Assembly (NCBI GenBank): GCA_032209605.1
Contig: JASFXZ010000001.1
Location: forward strand, 47,124,619-47,188,618
DNA: 64,000 nucleotides
Origin: Mactromeris polynyma
Taxonomy: Eukaryota > Mollusca > Bivalvia > Venerida > Mactridae
Direction: 5' to 3'
Numbering within the stretch: position 1 is the first letter of the stretch; each line of letters opens with the position of its first letter. The position numbers were made by a program, and so were the translations under genes. Shown here one piece after another: positions 61,401 through 64,000 of the stretch. The notes below the pieces were generated by a model, which searched no databases, had not been told where the DNA came from, and saw only the letters and a list, made by a program, of their open reading frames with translations.

Positions 61401-64000
61401 CATGTACAAACAGTGTGGACAATTACCAGGTACACACAGCGTAACCAATTACCAGGTACACACAGTGTAACCAATTACCATGTACAAACAGTGTGGACAG
61501 TTACCATGCATATACATTGTCACCAAATTACCAGGTACACACAGTGTAACCAATTACCATGTACACACAGTGTAACCAATTACCATGTACAAACAGTGTG
61601 GACAGTTACCATGCATATACATTGTCACCAAATTACCATGTACACACAGCGTAACCAATTACCATGTACAAACAGTGTGGACAGTTACCATGCACATACA
61701 TTGTGACCAATTACCATATAAACACAGTGTGGACAGTTACCATGCATATACATTGTCACCAAATTACCATGTACACACAGCGTAACCAATTACCATGTAC
61801 AAACAGTGTGGACAGTTACCATGCACATACATTGTGACCAATTACCATATAAACACAGTGTGGACAGTTACCATGCATATACATTGTGACAAATTACCAT
61901 ATAAACACAGTGTGGACAGTTACCATGTACACACAGTGTGACCAATTAACATGTACATACAGTGTGGGCAGTTACCATGTACATAAAGAGTGGACAGTTA
62001 CCATGTACATACAGTGTGGGCAGTTACCATGTACATAAAGAGTGGACAGTTACCATGTACATACAGTGTAACCAATTACCATATACAAACAGTGTGGACA
62101 GTTACCATGCATATACAGTGTGACCTATTATCATGTACATAAAGTGTGGACAGTTACCATGTACATACAGTGTAACCAATTACCATATACAAACAGTGTG
62201 GACAGTTACCATGCATATACAGTGTGACCTATTATCATGTACATAAAGTGTGGACAGTTACCATGTACATACAGTGTAACCAATTACCATATACAAACAG
62301 TGTGGACAGTTACCATGTACACACAGTGTAACCAATTACCATGTACATAAAGAGTGGACAGTTACCATGCATATACAGTGTGACCTATTATCATGTACAT
62401 AAAGTGTGGACAGTTACCATGCATATACAGTGTGACCTATTATCATGTACATAAAGTGTGGACAGTTACCATGTACATACAGTGTAACCAATTACCATAT
62501 ACAAACAGTGTGGACAGTTACTATGTACATACAGTGTAACCAATTACCATGTACATAAAGAGTGGACAGTTACCATGTACATAAAGTGTGGACAGTTACC
62601 ATGTACATAAAGAGTGGACAGTTACCATGTACATACAGTGTGACCTATTATCATGTACATAACAGTGTGGACAGTTACCATGCATATACAGTGTGACCTA
62701 TTATCATGTACATAAAGTGTGGACAGTTACCATGTACATACAGTGTAACCAATTACCATATACAAACAGTGTGGACAGTTACTATGTACATACAGTGTAA
62801 CCAATTACCATGTACATAAAGAGTGGACAGTTACCATGTACATACAGTGTGACCAATTACCATGTACATAAAGAGTGGACAGTTACCATGTACATACAGT
62901 GTAACCAATTACCATATACAAACAGTGTGGACAGTTACTATGTACATACAGTGTAACCAATTACCATATACAAACAGTGTGGACAGTTACCATGCATATA
63001 CAGTGTGACCAGTTACCATGTACAAACAGTGTGGACAGTTACCATGTACATACAGTGTGACCAATTACCATATACATAAAGAGTGGACAGTTACCATGTA
63101 CATACAGTGTAACCAATTACCATATACAAACAGTGTGGACAGTTACCATGCATATACAGTGTGACCAATTATCATGTACATAAAGTGTGGACAGTAACCA
63201 TAAACATACAGTGTAACCAATTCCCATGTACATAAAATGTGGACACTAACTATGTAAAAACATTGTGACCAATTACCATATAAACACAGTGTGGACAATT
63301 ACCATGCACATACATTGTGACCAATTACCATATAAACACAGTGTGGACAATTACCATGCAAATACATTGTGACAAATTACCATATAAACACAGTGTGGAC
63401 AGTTACCATGTACACACAGTGTGACCAATTACCATGTACATACAGTGTGGGCAGTTACCATGTACATAAAGAGTGGACAGTTACCATGTACATACATTGT
63501 GACCAATTACCATGTACATACAGCGTGGACAGTTACCATGTACATGCAATGTGACCAATAACCATGTACATACAGTGTGACCAGTTACCATGTACATACA
63601 GTGTGACCAGTTACCATGTACATACAGTGTGACCAGTTACCATGTACATACAGTGTGACCAATTACCATGTACATACAGTGTGACCAGTTACCATGTACA
63701 TACAGTGTGACCAATTACCATGTACATACAGTGTGACCAGTTACCATGTACATACAGTGTGACCAGTTACCATGTACATACAGTGTGACCAGTTACCATG
63801 TACATACAGTGTGACCAATTACCATGTTCATACAGTGTGACCAGTTACCATGTACATACAGTGTGACCAATTACCATGTACATACAGTGTGACCAATTAC
63901 CATGTACATACAGTGTGACCGGTTACCATGTACATACAGTGAGACCAGTTATCATGTACATACAGTGTGACCAGTACCATGTACATACAGTGTGACCAGT
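58404..64000. repeat. 26-bp satellite, over 200 copies, running off the window
   Basis: The unit contains GTGTAACCAATTACCATGTA. Three zones are visible. From 58404 to about 61120 it is uniform, with AAACAG/ACACAG variants and higher-order blocks. From about 61120 to 63545 two unit types mix (GTGTGGACAGTTACCATGCA and GTGACCAATTACC), often as dimers. From 63545 to the end it is uniform again, as GTGACCAGTTACCATGTACA. In the first zone the marker GTGTGATCAATTACC falls at 58630, 58786, 59202, 59514, 60164 and 60476: all gaps are multiples of 26, and 312 (12 units) occurs twice. Each unit has a CCAAT word. Short Tyr/His/Gln-rich ORFs are artefacts. Confidence 0.97.

Overview
This is a window of animal nuclear DNA: AT-rich, intron-bearing and crowded with repeats. 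The organism is probably a lophotrochozoan, and a mollusc is my best guess. That rests on the kind of non-LTR retrotransposon present (PHD finger plus endonuclease plus reverse transcriptase), several TA-flanked MITE families, tRNA-derived SINEs and large minisatellites. No prokaryotic gene organisation is present.

Left part, 1-24 kb, is intergenic and intronic sequence with dispersed repeats. It holds one real host gene, seen only by following splice sites: four consecutive minus-strand exons (19249-19134, 15702-15627, 13859-13763, 13332-13205). Their splice signals and intron phases (2, 0, 1) agree. Joined, they give a complete six-cysteine thrombospondin type-1 repeat running into the cysteine-rich domain typical of ADAMTS, ADAMTS-like and papilin proteins. 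The first exon and everything after the cysteine-rich domain were not found. Two copies of one SINE and a MITE with an expanded internal minisatellite sit in its introns.

Middle part, 24.6-28.6 kb, is a nearly full-length, apparently intact LINE on the minus strand. Its single 1113-residue ORF carries a 2A-like motif with an Asp-to-Gly change, a PHD finger, an apurinic-type endonuclease and a reverse transcriptase. It has landed inside a copy of a roughly 180-bp TIR element that occurs at least five more times in the window. A second, decayed, 5'-truncated LINE lies at 33.9-35.4 kb.

Right part, 32-64 kb, is dominated by tandem arrays with unrelated units: 101 bp (five roughly 20-bp monomers), 45 bp, 30 bp, 22 bp, 20 bp, 59 bp, 47 bp, 80 then 62 bp, and a 26-bp array that fills the last 5.6 kb and runs off the window. 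Most long ORFs here, including those of 739 and 711 residues, exist only because the repeat unit is a multiple of three without stops. Between the arrays is AT-rich sequence with MITEs and microsatellites and no gene I can support.
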